Program-made: the position numbers and the translations under genes
Shown here: one piece after another, positions 6,766 through 7,023 of the stretch
Numbering within the stretch: position 1 is the stretch's first letter
Layout: every line of letters starts with the position of its first letter
The notes under the pieces: generated by a model
The model's input: only the letters and a program-made list of their open reading frames with translations
The model's database searches: none
Told to the model about the DNA's origin: nothing
Assembly (NCBI GenBank): GCA_937894665.1
Contig: CALAWF010000232.1
Location: 1 to 7,023, forward strand
DNA length: 7,023 nucleotides
Origin: an uncultured bacterium
GTDB lineage: Bacteria > Cyanobacteriota > Vampirovibrionia > Gastranaerophilales > Gastranaerophilaceae
Direction: 5' to 3'

Positions 6766-6792
6766 AAGGAAGAAGGGAACAGGGAAATAAGG
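6766..6792 (+). repeat. GA-rich dispersed repeat, third copy
   Basis: Made of AAGGAAGAAGGGAA followed by CAGGGAAATAAGG, it begins 8 nt after the permease stop. It is the same family as the arms at 5402-5428 (23/27) and 5476-5508 (reverse strand, 20/21 over the core). Its position directly after the stop, like the left arm after the ATPase stop, suggests these repeats collect at gene ends. Confidence 0.75.
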
Positions 6793-6810
6793 TCTATACA
6801 TAATTAATTC

Positions 6811-6956
6811 GTCATTCTGAGGGCTTTAGCCCGAAAGAATCCAGCTTTTAATTTATTTTTTCCATCTCATACTTTAAAATTTTAATGTAGGTTGTGGTTT
6901 CTACCCCAACCTGAAAGAAAAAATAGCAGGATTGCTTCGCATTTGCTCGCAATGAC
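6811..6956. repeat. Composite palindromic repeat element (MITE-like)
   Basis: The ends GTCATT (6811-6816) and AATGAC (6951-6956) are inverted repeats. Further in, AATCCAGCT (6838-6846) pairs with AGCAGGATT (6925-6933) at 8 of 9 positions. Nested local hairpins are GGGC-TTTA-GCCC (6821-6832), the stem-loop at 6889-6912, and TTGC/GCAA (6932-6935 with 6949-6952). The centre holds the perfect palindrome TTAAAATTTTAA (6874-6885). GTCATTCTGAG at one end and CTCGCAATGAC at the other are familiar ends of dispersed non-coding repeats in many bacterial genomes. No reading frame is seen inside. I infer a non-autonomous repeat; no mobilising enzyme is present here. Confidence 0.65.
6889..6912 (+). other. 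Strong stem-loop inside the palindromic element
   Basis: AGGTTG pairs with CAACCT, then a T/C mismatch, then GGT pairs with ACC around a TTCT loop, giving a compact symmetrical hairpin. It resembles the AGGTTGGG.../...CCCAACCT hairpins dispersed in cyanobacterial genomes. With no T-run after it (GAAAGAAAA follows), it is a poor intrinsic terminator on this strand. Confidence 0.5.
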
Positions 6957-6970
6957 AGAGTAATTTTTCC

Positions 6971-7023
6971 TCGCCCCTTGTGGGACACTAGCTGAACCGG
7001 CGAAACGGAGTTGAGTCGAGTGA
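6971..7023. other. G+C-richer non-coding segment at window edge, possible repeat fragment
   Basis: The last ~50 bases differ in composition from the AT-rich surroundings and contain small inverted pairs: CCC-TTGT-GGG (6975-6984) and CCG-GCGAAA-CGG (6997-7008, approximately). No convincing frame is seen on either strand. It looks like the start of another dispersed repeat cut by the window end. Confidence 0.35.

Noticed and set aside
6801..6965. TAATT on both sides of the palindromic element as a target-site duplication
   Set aside because: TAATT is expected often in such AT-rich sequence, and the copies do not abut the element ends at equal distances.

Overview
The window looks like chromosome from an AT-rich, Gram-negative, probably gut-associated bacterium. 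The outer-membrane TolC-type channel and the periplasm-spanning adaptor require a two-membrane envelope. The pilin-like protein at the left edge (short hydrated-loop motif FYIDINGSGKPN, C-terminal MKDGWKISKDYPW) is of a kind I associate with gut Gastranaerophilales/Vampirovibrionia (non-photosynthetic Cyanobacteria relatives), although some uncultured gut Proteobacteria carry similar ones. The taxonomic call is therefore moderate at best. All genes are on the + strand and use the standard code.

Layout: (1) 2-607, the C-terminal part of a type IV pilin-like/pseudopilin-like protein whose N-terminus lies outside the window. (2) 608-699, a short AT-rich gap leading to a GTG start. (3) 700-6758, a five-gene, same-strand cluster: a TolC-family outer-membrane channel, a MacA-type periplasmic adaptor (1 nt gap), a DUF3137-type membrane protein of unknown function, a MacB-type ATPase (2 nt gap), and a MacB-type FtsX-fold permease (137 nt gap). 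(4) 6759-7023, no gene: a dense patch of dispersed repeats and palindromes.

Four of the five genes make a complete tripartite MacAB-TolC-like pump. A cytoplasmic ATPase dimer drives an inner-membrane permease with a periplasmic domain, the adaptor forms the periplasmic tunnel, and the TolC-like channel opens to the outside. MacB is split into separate ATPase and permease polypeptides, as in YknYZ-type systems. The substrate (macrolide, peptide, lipid or other) cannot be read from sequence.

The most notable point is the fifth gene. The DUF3137 gene sits between adaptor and ATPase and is bounded by a 38-bp direct repeat (34/38 identical, the last 20 bases perfect) that ends exactly at the ATG of both the DUF3137 gene and the ATPase gene. 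The gene is also visibly more AT-rich than its neighbours. This suggests a gene added to an existing macA-macB operon, with duplication of the ribosome-binding leader. A second notable layer is a family of GA-rich dispersed repeats. Two copies in inverted orientation separate the ATPase and permease genes, and a third lies just after the permease, followed by a larger composite palindromic element.
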